Both the position numbers and the translations under genes were made by a program. 7,043 bases of DNA from Candidatus Hydrogenedentota bacterium (lineage in GTDB: Bacteria > Hydrogenedentota > Hydrogenedentia > Hydrogenedentales > CAITNO01), in the NCBI GenBank assembly GCA_011046175.1, contig DSBB01000548.1, positions 1-7,043 of the forward strand, written 5' to 3'. Of this stretch, positions 1 through 5,864 are shown one piece after another. How positions within the stretch are numbered: position 1 is the first letter of the stretch; each line of letters begins with the position of its first letter. The notes below the pieces were generated by a model, which saw nothing but the letters and a program-made list of their open reading frames with translations, did not search any database and was not told the DNA's origin.

Positions 1-265
1 GAAGCAACTCTTTCATTCTTTCGATGCGCTGGCGAATGGAACGAACATGCCTGCGTTGCCTCCGGTTGGTGCGGCGATCACTTGCAAGGCATCCGTCTTT
101 TTCAAAGAGCAGCGTGCCGCATCCTTTGAAAACTATCGGCGTGGAAACTTCGTTCACCGCCCAGCCGATGGATTTGTGGCCTATGTCCAAGTGAATTCCC
201 AACATAATGCCGTCCGATGCCTTGTTCATGGTTTTGTCTGATGGGTCTGATGTTTTTTTTGTCAT
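1..265 (-). CDS. cas9: Cas9 endonuclease, type II-C-like (N-terminal 88 residues; continues past the left edge)
   Basis: RNA-guided DNA endonuclease of a type II CRISPR-Cas system; only the start is visible. Translating the reverse strand from ATG at 265 gives 88 residues open to the window edge. Residues 22-37 read LGIHLDIGHKSIGWAV, the RuvC-I motif with predicted catalytic Asp27. Residues 62-88 are an Arg-rich bridge helix (SDRRTNRRQRRHVRSIRQR, then IERMKELL), which contacts guide RNA in known Cas9s. The link between them, CGTLLFEKDGC, resembles as I remember it the Akkermansia muciniphila Cas9, hence the type II-C suggestion. RuvC follows almost directly without a PLMP domain, which argues against IscB. 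The start is fixed by AAGGAG seven bases upstream; Met13 and Met21 lack such a site. The 20-odd residues before RuvC-I are hydrophilic and look like a tail. HNH, RuvC-II/III and PAM-interacting regions are not visible, so activity cannot be judged. Confidence 0.93.
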   Translation of the reverse strand, partial: MTKKTSDPSDKTMNKASDGIMLGIHLDIGHKSIGWAVNEVSTPIVFKGCGTLLFEKDGCLASDRRTNRRQRRHVRSIRQRIERMKELL

Positions 266-288
266 TTGCCCTCTCCTTGTGTTAAAAT
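259..288 (+). promoter_or_regulatory. Sigma70-type promoter for the divergent non-coding RNA
   Basis: TTGTCA (259-264), 18 bases, then TAAAAT (283-288), on the strand opposite cas9. The predicted transcription start is about 294-296, at GGAACC. The -35 overlaps the cas9 start codon (263-265) and the spacer covers the cas9 ribosome binding site. Both boxes are close to consensus and the start lies about 140 bases upstream of a strong terminator on the same strand. The promoter is inferred from sequence alone. Confidence 0.6.
273..278 (-). promoter_or_regulatory. Ribosome binding site of cas9
   Basis: On the minus strand this reads AAGGAG, seven bases before the ATG at 265. It selects the upstream Met over the in-frame Met13 and Met21. 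It lies in the spacer between the -35 and -10 of the opposing promoter. Confidence 0.8.
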
Positions 289-292
289 TCGT

Positions 293-303
293 TCGGAACC
301 AAG
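293..303 (+). repeat. TCGGAACCAAG direct repeat, copy 1
   Basis: An 11-base perfect match to 464-474 on the same strand, 171 bases apart. This copy sits exactly at the predicted 5' end of the candidate tracrRNA. The repeat is seen directly; its meaning is unknown. Confidence 0.5.
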
Positions 304-438
304 ACAAAGTAAGTTAACGCAAAGCGTATCTACTGAATGTAAGGCGTTTCATTGACACGCAATTCACATGGGCTTTAAAAGCGTTGACAAAGTCTTAACA
401 GGACGGTGATTTGCCAAATTGCCGTCCTGTTTTTTATT
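295..438 (+). ncRNA. Candidate tracrRNA, divergent from cas9
   Basis: A stretch of about 140 bases with its own promoter and intrinsic terminator, no convincing ORF, directly beside cas9. tracrRNA pairs with CRISPR repeats and is needed for crRNA maturation and Cas9 function. The order of elements matches type II tracrRNAs. A putative anti-repeat lies at about 305-340, followed by AAGGC (341-345), which as I recall also follows the anti-repeat in Neisseria type II-C tracrRNA. Small hairpins then follow: GCGT 344-347 with ACGC 357-360, and GCTT 372-375 with AAGC 379-382. The terminator stem ends the RNA. GTTAACGC (313-320) could also pair with GCGTTGAC (381-388) through one G-U. No CRISPR repeat is present in the window, so the anti-repeat could not be tested. 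Boundaries are estimates. A different Cas-linked or regulatory RNA remains possible. Confidence 0.65.
398..435 (+). terminator. Strong intrinsic terminator ending the candidate tracrRNA
   Basis: A stem of about 15 bp starts as ACAGGACGG (398-406) pairing with CCGTCCTGT (422-430). It continues inward through T407-G421 and G408-T420 to ATTT/AAAT around a GCC loop, and runs into six T (430-435). The two inner pairs are G-U wobbles only when + is the RNA strand; on the other strand they would be A-C mismatches. The T tract also follows only on +. Strand and function are therefore well supported. Confidence 0.9.
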
Positions 439-601
439 CGTCGAAATAGAAAATAAAGAAAGGTCGGAACCAAGGACGACATAGTCCCGCTTCCTTTGAT
501 CGCTCGTTTGGAACAAAATCTCATTCTCTACTCATTTCAGAGCGTAAGCGTGCGAGGTCTTTGCTTCTGCCGCAAAAATATCCAGACGCCGCAAGGATGT
601 C
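439..601. other. Intergenic region, no gene recognised
   Basis: Between the RNA terminator and the stop of the small minus-strand gene I find no CRISPR repeats, no tRNA and no ORF with a ribosome binding site. It holds a second copy of TCGGAACCAAG (464-474), followed by a short GGAC/GTCC hairpin (about 474-487). A weak ATCC/GGAT hairpin followed by five T could end the 602-832 gene on the minus strand, but the stem is only 4 bp. Confidence 0.5.
464..474 (+). repeat. TCGGAACCAAG direct repeat, copy 2
   Basis: Second copy of the 11-mer, downstream of the terminator. No promoter like that of copy 1 is evident immediately upstream. The orientation is direct, so it is not an anti-repeat partner. 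Confidence 0.5.
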
Positions 602-832
602 TTAAAGATGCCCGCCGTGTTCTTCTGCAAAATCTTCGAGCGCCTCCTCAACCATAATCTTGTGGTCCCGTTCGTATCGCTCGCGGTCGGCCTGTCGCCG
701 GAATATGTTGCGTCTTTCGCGATCCACCGGCGATGGATTGGATAAGTCGCGCCTGTCTATGCCGCTGCGCCTGTCCACCTGCCAATTCCCGGCGCGATCC
801 TTGTAATAACCCGGACGTACTTCCTCACTCAT
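602..832 (-). CDS. Small Arg-rich hypothetical protein (76 aa)
   Basis: I do not recognise this family. The protein has 14 Arg in 76 residues. Two similar basic segments are visible: DRRSGIDRRD (20-29) and DRERRNIFRRQADR (37-50). Before them is a Gly/aromatic stretch, PGYYKDRAGNW (7-17), and after them an acidic, probably helical tail, VEEALEDFAEE (61-71). There is no signal peptide, membrane segment or Cys/His metal site, so it is probably cytoplasmic. The charge pattern would suit an RNA-, DNA- or protein-binding role, but that is inference. It is judged real from the AAGGAAG ribosome binding site a few bases before the ATG at 832 and from the complete frame between two intergenic regions. 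It is divergent from cysC and lies on the same strand as cas9, but the terminator-containing gap makes it unlikely to belong to the CRISPR locus. Confidence 0.7.
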   Translation of the reverse strand: MSEEVRPGYYKDRAGNWQVDRRSGIDRRDLSNPSPVDRERRNIFRRQADRERYERDHKIMVEEALEDFAEEHGGHL

Positions 833-916
833 TTGCGCTTCCTTTCTTGTATTGTCAGCTTGTGATCCACGGACACGCGAAAGATACGCTTTATCTTTTT
901 CCCATAAATTCTACTT

Positions 917-944
917 AGTGTACAAATTCACTTCTGATTAGCAA
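917..944 (-). promoter_or_regulatory. Possible promoter of the 76-aa protein gene
   Basis: On the minus strand TTGCTA (944-939), 16 bases, then TACACT (922-917), predicting a start near 910 and a leader of about 78 bases. The match is moderate. Confidence 0.3.
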
Positions 945-961
945 ACCGTTTCTTGTATACT
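932..961 (+). promoter_or_regulatory. Possible promoter of cysC
   Basis: TATACT at 956-961 is a good -10. The best -35 at a usable distance is TTCTGA (932-937, 18 bases away), which is weak. It overlaps the minus-strand promoter candidate, so the two genes may share a control region. Confidence 0.35.
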
Positions 962-1023
962 ATCATTATGCTTGATTCCTTTGCTTAAATCCACTTTTTC
1001 AAACAACCTGATCAGGAGACGTT

Positions 1024-1638
1024 ATGGCAGAACAAATTAAAGCCACCAACATAACATGGCATCACGAAACAGTAACCCGGGCGGACAGGGAAAAGAACAA
1101 CGGGCATGGCGCGGCGGTATTGTGGTTTACGGGGCTTTCCGCTTCCGGAAAATCCACCATCGCGCAAGCCGTGCAGGCGGTCCTGTTTGAGCATGGTTGT
1201 CAGACCTACGTGTTGGATGGGGACAACATTCGTCACGGGCTGAACAAGGACCTTGGCTTTTCCCCTGAAGACCGGGAGGAAAACATACGCCGTATCGGCG
1301 AAGTGGCAGCGTTGTTTCTCGACGCGGGCATGATCGTAAGCACGGCATTCATATCACCCTACCGCGCTGACCGCGACAAGGCGCGTTCCTTGTGTGGCGA
1401 CCGCTTTTTTGAGATATTTGTGGATTGCCCCATTGATGTATGCGAAAGCCGCGACCCGAAGGGATTATATCAAAAAGCGCGGGACGGCAAGATTCCCGAA
1501 TTCACCGGGATTAGCGCACCCTATGAACCGCCTGAAAATGCGGAATTGATAATAAACGCCGCCGAGAACACCGTTGAAGAATGTGTGGGAAAGGTCATTG
1601 CATATTTGCAGAAAAGAGGCGTGCTGACGACAGGATAG
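1024..1638 (+). CDS. cysC: Adenylyl-sulfate kinase (APS kinase)
   Basis: Phosphorylates adenosine 5'-phosphosulfate with ATP to give PAPS, the activated sulfate used for assimilation and sulfation; cytoplasmic. The 204 residues are close to the usual length for a stand-alone CysC. A Walker A loop GLSASGKST lies at 37-45. The APS-binding region DGDNIRHGLNKDLGFSPEDR lies at 65-84 and is followed by EENIRR. FISPYR at 109-114 contains Ser111, the position phosphorylated in the E. coli enzyme. DPKGLYQKARDG, EFTGISAPYEPP and the C-terminal helix complete the family pattern. The start has AGGAG five bases upstream. No ATP sulfurylase (cysD/cysN or sat), PAPS reductase or sulfotransferase gene is visible nearby, so whether it serves cysteine synthesis or sulfation cannot be told. 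All key motifs are intact. Confidence 0.96.
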   Translation: MAEQIKATNITWHHETVTRADREKNNGHGAAVLWFTGLSASGKSTIAQAVQAVLFEHGCQTYVLDGDNIRHGLNKDLGFSPEDREENIRRIGEVAALFLDAGMIVSTAFISPYRADRDKARSLCGDRFFEIFVDCPIDVCESRDPKGLYQKARDGKIPEFTGISAPYEPPENAELIINAAENTVEECVGKVIAYLQKRGVLTTG

Positions 1639-1669
1639 GCAGACGCGGGACGCGACACTTTTCTGATTG

Positions 1670-1698
1670 CCCTAAAGGCACGCACCCTAAAGACACGC
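1670..1698 (+). repeat. Two-copy 15-base tandem repeat
   Basis: CCCTAAAGGCACGC (1670-1683) and CCCTAAAGACACGC (1685-1698) differ at one base and are separated by one A. They lie in the gap after cysC. No function is evident; replication slippage would explain them. Confidence 0.6.
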
Positions 1699-1745
1699 GC
1701 CCATCACCGGTATTGTTTCCCATACTATCCTGAAAAGATGTTTTT

Positions 1746-1774
1746 TTGATGTTCGCATCTCTTCTGTGTATCAT
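1746..1774 (+). promoter_or_regulatory. Sigma70-type promoter of the PilT-like gene
   Basis: TTGATG (1746-1751), exactly 17 bases, then TATCAT (1769-1774, five of six consensus bases). The predicted start is about 1781, giving a leader of about 60 bases. This suggests the gene is transcribed independently of cysC. Confidence 0.55.
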
Positions 1775-1840
1775 GTTTTCGTATTATTACGGATTCTGTC
1801 CTGAGTCAAAATAATAAACACGATTCACAGGAGCGTAATC

Positions 1841-3343
1841 ATGTCAGAAATTGTGTTGGGAACGGGGCAAAAACAGACGCTTAGAAACATTTTGCGGTTG
1901 ATTGAAGCGGTCATTATGAAACGGGAGGGCCATCCCCGGCGCATACGTTTATGGACTGATGATGTAAAGATTGAAGTAAGCCGCCCGGAATTCAAGGGGG
2001 ATTTCGAGCATTATGACATCCGTTTTCCAAAAGACATTACGGACGAGGAAGCGCTCCGAGAATGTGTAGCCAATTATGCCGAAGAACTGACGCTTGAAGA
2101 GGATGACTTTGGTTGGCAGATTGTCGCGCCGCCGCCCGATGTTGAGTTCACCCCGAAGGTGCTCGAGGCGCTGAACAAATTCAGCATGGTGGCGCATCTG
2201 CCCGAAGTGTGGCGGGCCGAAGGGTTTGATTTCCGCCTTGAAAAGATAAACATTGAGATGTTATTTCACGCCATGGTGCAGTATCGCGCCAGTGATATCC
2301 ATCTTTCGGCGGGCTTGAGTCCCGTTTTTCGCATAGATAATGATACGCGTTTTTCGGAAATGATGGCGCCCCTATCGAGCGCCCAAATTAGTGAGCTGAT
2401 TCACCGCATAGCGCCGATTGGCTTTTATGAAGAGTTCGAAAATTATAAACAGACCAGTTTCAGCTATCATCAGGCCGGCGTGGGCTACGCGCGCGTGTCC
2501 GCGTTCATGAAAAATGGGACTCCCCACTGCACATTTCGGTATCTTCCCGAAAAAATCCCCTCATTTGAAGACCTTAACATTCCCCGCGAGCAACTGCAAT
2601 CGTTGGCGGAAACGCCCCGCGGCCTGATCCTTATAACCGGGATGACCGGCAGCGGCAAAACCACTACGCTGGCCTCTCTTGTGGATTGGATCAACACCCA
2701 TCGTGCCATTCATATCCTGACCATCGAAAATCCGATAGAATTTATCCATGCAAATAAAAAGGGGATTATATCACAGCGCAGCATAGGCCAGGATGTGGGC
2801 TCATTCGGTGAAGCCGTCACCGGCGCGCTGCGTCACGACCCAGATGTAATCCAAATCGGTGAAATGCGCGATCCGGACACCATACGCGCCGCCATCAATG
2901 CCGCCGCCACAGGACATTTGGTGTTAAGCACCATGCACTCGAACACGTCGTATGAAGTAATTAACCGCATCGTCAGTTTCTTTGATCCTTCCGAGCGCGA
3001 CCTTGTGCGTTTGCAGCTGCGTGATTGCCTCAAGGGTGTTTTATGCCAGCGGCTGGTGCCCAGAAAAGGCGGCGGACGCATACCTGCGATTGAGTTTCTT
3101 TTCAACGATATAAAACCCATCAACGACGCCATCATGAAGGGCGACACCGACATGATTCGCATCGGAATGCAACAAACCGTGTCGCATTCCATGTTGTTCG
3201 AGCATTATCTTTTCAAGATGTTCAAGAACGACCTGATTGACTTGGAACACGCCCGGGAAACCGCCACGGATGTAAGCGTTTTTGACCAGTTGCACATGGG
3301 CACGTATGCCGTGCCTCGGTTGGACAGCCTCAAGGGCGGCTGA
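1841..3343 (+). CDS. PilT/PilU-family secretion ATPase with N-terminal extension
   Basis: A hexameric ATPase of the type II secretion/type IV pilus superfamily; PilT and PilU power pilus retraction at the cytoplasmic face of the inner membrane. It has 500 residues against roughly 340-380 for typical PilT; about 135 extra residues form an unrecognised N-terminal region. The PilT core starts near residue 136 with RASDIHLSAG (149-158). Walker A is GMTGSGKTTT (267-276). The Asp-box region is TIENPIE (294-300), Walker B is DPDVIQIGEMRD (333-344), and the His box is TGHLVLSTMHSN (357-368). The usual IED in the Asp box is IEN here. The C-terminal AIRNLIR motif important for PilT retraction is not recognisable (PINDAIMKG, 426-434), so retraction function is uncertain. 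The ribosome binding site AGGAG lies 7 bases before the ATG. No other pilus genes are visible. It could be a PilU-like or specialised paralogue. Confidence 0.88.
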   Translation: MSEIVLGTGQKQTLRNILRLIEAVIMKREGHPRRIRLWTDDVKIEVSRPEFKGDFEHYDIRFPKDITDEEALRECVANYAEELTLEEDDFGWQIVAPPPDVEFTPKVLEALNKFSMVAHLPEVWRAEGFDFRLEKINIEMLFHAMVQYRASDIHLSAGLSPVFRIDNDTRFSEMMAPLSSAQISELIHRIAPIGFYEEFENYKQTSFSYHQAGVGYARVSAFMKNGTPHCTFRYLPEKIPSFEDLNIPREQLQSLAETPRGLILITGMTGSGKTTTLASLVDWINTHRAIHILTIENPIEFIHANKKGIISQRSIGQDVGSFGEAVTGALRHDPDVIQIGEMRDPDTIRAAINAAATGHLVLSTMHSNTSYEVINRIVSFFDPSERDLVRLQLRDCLKGVLCQRLVPRKGGGRIPAIEFLFNDIKPINDAIMKGDTDMIRIGMQQTVSHSMLFEHYLFKMFKNDLIDLEHARETATDVSVFDQLHMGTYAVPRLDSLKGG

Positions 3344-3390
3344 TTCTTCATTGCCATATCTGTTAGAATGACCCAAACGATACGGCAGAC

Positions 3391-3428
3391 GCGACAACGA
3401 GGCGTTGCGCCGAAAGCGAATACGGCGC
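3391..3428 (+). other. Two mutually exclusive RNA hairpins upstream of the YhaM-like gene
   Basis: Hairpin 1: GCG, a bulged A, then CAACG (3391-3399), pairing with CGTTGCGC's CGTTG and CGC (3403-3410) around loop AGG. Hairpin 2: GCGCCG (3407-3412) with CGGCGC (3423-3428) around a 10-base loop. They share 3407-3410, so only one can form at a time. No T tract follows either, so neither is a classical terminator. They may be a leader structure for the downstream gene or the 3' end of the PilT-like transcript. Confidence 0.35.
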
Positions 3429-3499
3429 AGGAATCAACACGCACCTCCCTCATTTCTGCCGCACCAATCTTATGCAAGAAAGGACAGCAGCAATAATCA

Positions 3500-4441
3500 A
3501 TGAAGAATCAATATGTCAACATGCTCCAAGAAGGCGATCCGTTGAACGACTATTTTGTGGCCGCGCGCAAAGACTTGCGCGTGAAACAGGACGGCGGCAA
3601 ATTTCTCGGGATGGTGTTCAAGGACAAGACGGGGGAAATTGGCGCCGTGTTGTGGAACAACGCCGCTGATGTCGCCAAACTTTTTGACGTGGGCGATGTC
3701 GTGCATGTGCGCGGCGTCATATCCAACTATCAGGGACGTTTGCAGGTTCGCGTCGAGCAAGTGCTGCCGCTCAAGGAGTCCGATTACAGTTTGGATGATT
3801 TGATCAACAAACCCTCCAATGCAGCGGCCATTGAAACGGAATTCGGCAAATTATTGGGTTCCGTAAAGAATGCGCACTGCCGTTTATTGATAGACGCTTT
3901 TTGGAATGACGCCTCATTCAAAAAAGAGTTTGTCAAGGCGTCGGCGGGAAAAAAATGGCATCACGAATACAGCGGCGGTCTTCTTTACCATTGTTACGAA
4001 ATGGCGCAAATTATTGAGAGCGTATGCGGCCTTTATCCGGAATTAAATCGTGACGTGCTCCTTACCGCCGTGTTCCTGCACGACATCGGCAAGATATCCG
4101 AAATGAACCATGACTTGGCGGTGGACTATACCAACGAAGGCAAACTGCTCGGCCATCTTCACATCGGCGCAAGCATGGTGCAACAAAAGATGGATGCGAT
4201 CGCTGATTTTCCTGAACGATTGCGCCTTGAACTGCTGCACTGCATTCTCTCCCATCACGGCGAACTCATCAACGGGTCGCCTGTAACCCCGCGCACCATC
4301 GAAGCGATTGTGTTGCATCATGTGGATAATCTTGACGCGCAGACGGCCGCCTTCTCGCGCATCATCCGTGAAACCCGCGAAAAAGGCCAGGAATGGTCGG
4401 AGTATCTGCCGCTCATAGACCGTGTCATTTGGGCGAAGTAG
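3500..4441 (+). CDS. yhaM: 3'-5' exoribonuclease, YhaM type (OB-fold plus HD domain)
   Basis: Predicted to degrade RNA (and possibly single-stranded DNA) from the 3' end in a metal-dependent way in the cytoplasm. Its 313 residues match the family length (about 314 in Bacillus subtilis YhaM, from memory). Residues about 15-92 form an OB-fold nucleic-acid-binding domain (KFLGMVFKDKTGEIGAVLW, then GDVVHVRGVISNYQGRLQV). The HD metal-dependent phosphohydrolase domain spans about 150-290. Visible metal-ligand candidates are His164 (GGLLYH), His194-Asp195 (FLHDIGK), His219/221 (GHLHIG), His252-253 (SHHGE) and HHVDNLD (273-279). The start is forced: an in-frame TAA lies two codons upstream. The nearest Shine-Dalgarno-like AAAGGA is 15 bases away, which is long and may mean modest translation. 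It converges on the barrel gene with only 7 bases between stops and no clear terminator hairpin. All expected HD residues appear present. Confidence 0.88.
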   Translation: MKNQYVNMLQEGDPLNDYFVAARKDLRVKQDGGKFLGMVFKDKTGEIGAVLWNNAADVAKLFDVGDVVHVRGVISNYQGRLQVRVEQVLPLKESDYSLDDLINKPSNAAAIETEFGKLLGSVKNAHCRLLIDAFWNDASFKKEFVKASAGKKWHHEYSGGLLYHCYEMAQIIESVCGLYPELNRDVLLTAVFLHDIGKISEMNHDLAVDYTNEGKLLGHLHIGASMVQQKMDAIADFPERLRLELLHCILSHHGELINGSPVTPRTIEAIVLHHVDNLDAQTAAFSRIIRETREKGQEWSEYLPLIDRVIWAK

Positions 4442-4448
4442 TTTTCTT

Positions 4449-5864
4449 TCAGAAGTACACCACAGTGGACAGGTAGAGCGTGTGCTGGCGCACATCGGCG
4501 TCGGTGCCGGAGAAGCCGAAGGTGTCGCGGCGCACACCGCTGCCCCAGCGATATACATAGGCAAGGTCAAGGTTTACCCGATCCTTGATGAGCACCCCCG
4601 CGCCGAGGGATATGCCATAGTAGTCGTCCGGCTTGCCGTTGCCCCGCCCAAGACCAAAGAACCTGTCCGAGCGGTTGGTGGCGGGTTCCGGATCATAAAA
4701 AACGCCTGCGCGCACGCTGGGCAGTATGTTTTGGAAGGCTTTCTTGTCGTTGACAAACACGTACTCCGCGCCCACGCGCACCGTATACACAGGGTCAATA
4801 TCGTGCTGGTCAGGAGGCAAACCGGAAACGCCCGACACGCGCCGCCGGTTGATTTGGCGATTGCGAGGGTCATGAATAAGGAACTGATCCCATTCGCGCC
4901 GGGTAACGTCCATGGAGATGGTAAGTTTGTCATTGGGGAAGCGATACGCGACACCGACGCCGACGGCGCTGGGGAACACTATCTCCTGGCGTCTTCTGTC
5001 AGTGGTGAAGCCGGAACCTGAACCGCCCCAGATGCGAACGCGTCTTTCGTAATTGACATCGGCGGAAAACTTGGTGTGATAGACCATGCCGAATTGAAGA
5101 CGGTCCGTGGCGCGATACAACGCGCCTATGGTGGCGTTTATTCCCCGGAATCCGGTGTATTTTTCCTTCATGGAAAAACGCACCCACGACCAAGGCTGCA
5201 TCACGCCGTTGATGTGAAACTTTCTGCGTTCATCCAGCCGTATCTCCCATTCATTCTCCGGGAGAAGCGATTCATCCCAGATATTCAAAACCATACCCAG
5301 GCTAAGCCGCTGGGTGAGTTCAAAACCGAACGCGGGAGACAACGAACTGAGTTGCCCTCGTTGACGGTATTTTATATTGCTTGAAATGCCCGCGATATTG
5401 CCGCCGGTAAGTCCGAGCATGTCACGATACCTGAAGTCGAGATTTCGATCAAAATCATACTGTCGTTGATAATTCAGACTTACAACCAGATTGCGGCCCG
5501 CAATGGTGCGGCGAATGGGATAAACGGCGCTGGCATAATTGAAGCCGTTGAAATTCGCATCATAACTCCCGCCGATTTCCGGATGTGACCATGAGGAGAA
5601 TTTTTCCGTGTTCCACTTGAAATCATAAACAAGCGAGAGTTCAGGGCGCTCGAGTTGAGTCAATCCGCCCGGATTCCATGACGCGGCGGTGGCGTCGTCG
5701 GCAATTGCGATAAATGCGCCGCCCATGCCAAGCGCGCGGGCGCCGCTCCCCACAACGTTGGGTGACGACATGATATCCACTGATTGCGCCTGCGCGATGG
5801 AAGCGACAGTCGCCAGCGCCGCCACGCCTATGCTACATCGTAATAGCAGCCATGCCTTGCTCAA
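4449..5864 (-). CDS. Outer-membrane beta-barrel protein, FadL/PorV-like
   Basis: A predicted outer-membrane barrel of the FadL/TodX-like superfamily, which includes hydrophobic-substrate channels and PorV-type secretion partners; the substrate is unknown. Of 471 residues, 1-26 are a signal peptide with a basic start, hydrophobic core and AQA-Q cleavage site. The mature N-terminus carries the conserved ARALGMGGAFIAIADDATA (42-60) followed by WNPGGL, typical of the family hatch region. The rest alternates amphipathic strands and ends in LSTVVYF, with the terminal Phe used for BAM recognition. The start is TTG at 5864, chosen because GGAGG lies 9 bases upstream and because it gives a complete signal peptide; no in-frame ATG fits. 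The first 32 bases overlap the end of the upstream CsgG-like gene, which suggests translational coupling and joint function in the envelope. FadL-type transport and PorV-type secretion cannot be separated from sequence alone. Confidence 0.85.
   Translation of the reverse strand: MSKAWLLLRCSIGVAALATVASIAQAQSVDIMSSPNVVGSGARALGMGGAFIAIADDATAASWNPGGLTQLERPELSLVYDFKWNTEKFSSWSHPEIGGSYDANFNGFNYASAVYPIRRTIAGRNLVVSLNYQRQYDFDRNLDFRYRDMLGLTGGNIAGISSNIKYRQRGQLSSLSPAFGFELTQRLSLGMVLNIWDESLLPENEWEIRLDERRKFHINGVMQPWSWVRFSMKEKYTGFRGINATIGALYRATDRLQFGMVYHTKFSADVNYERRVRIWGGSGSGFTTDRRRQEIVFPSAVGVGVAYRFPNDKLTISMDVTRREWDQFLIHDPRNRQINRRRVSGVSGLPPDQHDIDPVYTVRVGAEYVFVNDKKAFQNILPSVRAGVFYDPEPATNRSDRFFGLGRGNGKPDDYYGISLGAGVLIKDRVNLDLAYVYRWGSGVRRDTFGFSGTDADVRQHTLYLSTVVYF

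Noticed and set aside
47..241. 64-aa plus-strand ORF
   Set aside because: It lies wholly opposite the Cas9 start, whose motifs are unmistakable; no ribosome binding site and no recognisable protein.
352..380. TTGACA followed by TTTAAA as a second plus-strand promoter
   Set aside because: The -35 is perfect but the -10 is poor at 16-17 bases spacing, and the bases also form tracrRNA-like hairpins; a start here would give only about 50 bases of RNA.
461..498. Possible single CRISPR repeat unit after the tracrRNA candidate
   Set aside because: A 36-base unit can be drawn here, but there is no second copy and it shares sequence with the RNA in direct, not complementary, orientation.
1741..1763. 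Intrinsic terminator after cysC
   Set aside because: GATG-TTCG-CATC is only 4 bp and the T run precedes the stem instead of following it.
3472..3669. 65-aa plus-strand ORF overlapping the start of yhaM
   Set aside because: It is frame-shifted inside the OB-fold coding region and shows no family features.
4438..4462. Bidirectional terminator between the convergent genes
   Set aside because: Only TTCT/AGAA and GTA/TAC can pair, with mismatches; too weak to claim.
4422..5021. 199-aa plus-strand ORF
   Set aside because: It is opposite the barrel gene, overlaps the end of yhaM, lacks family features, and the minus-strand frame has a signal peptide and barrel signature.
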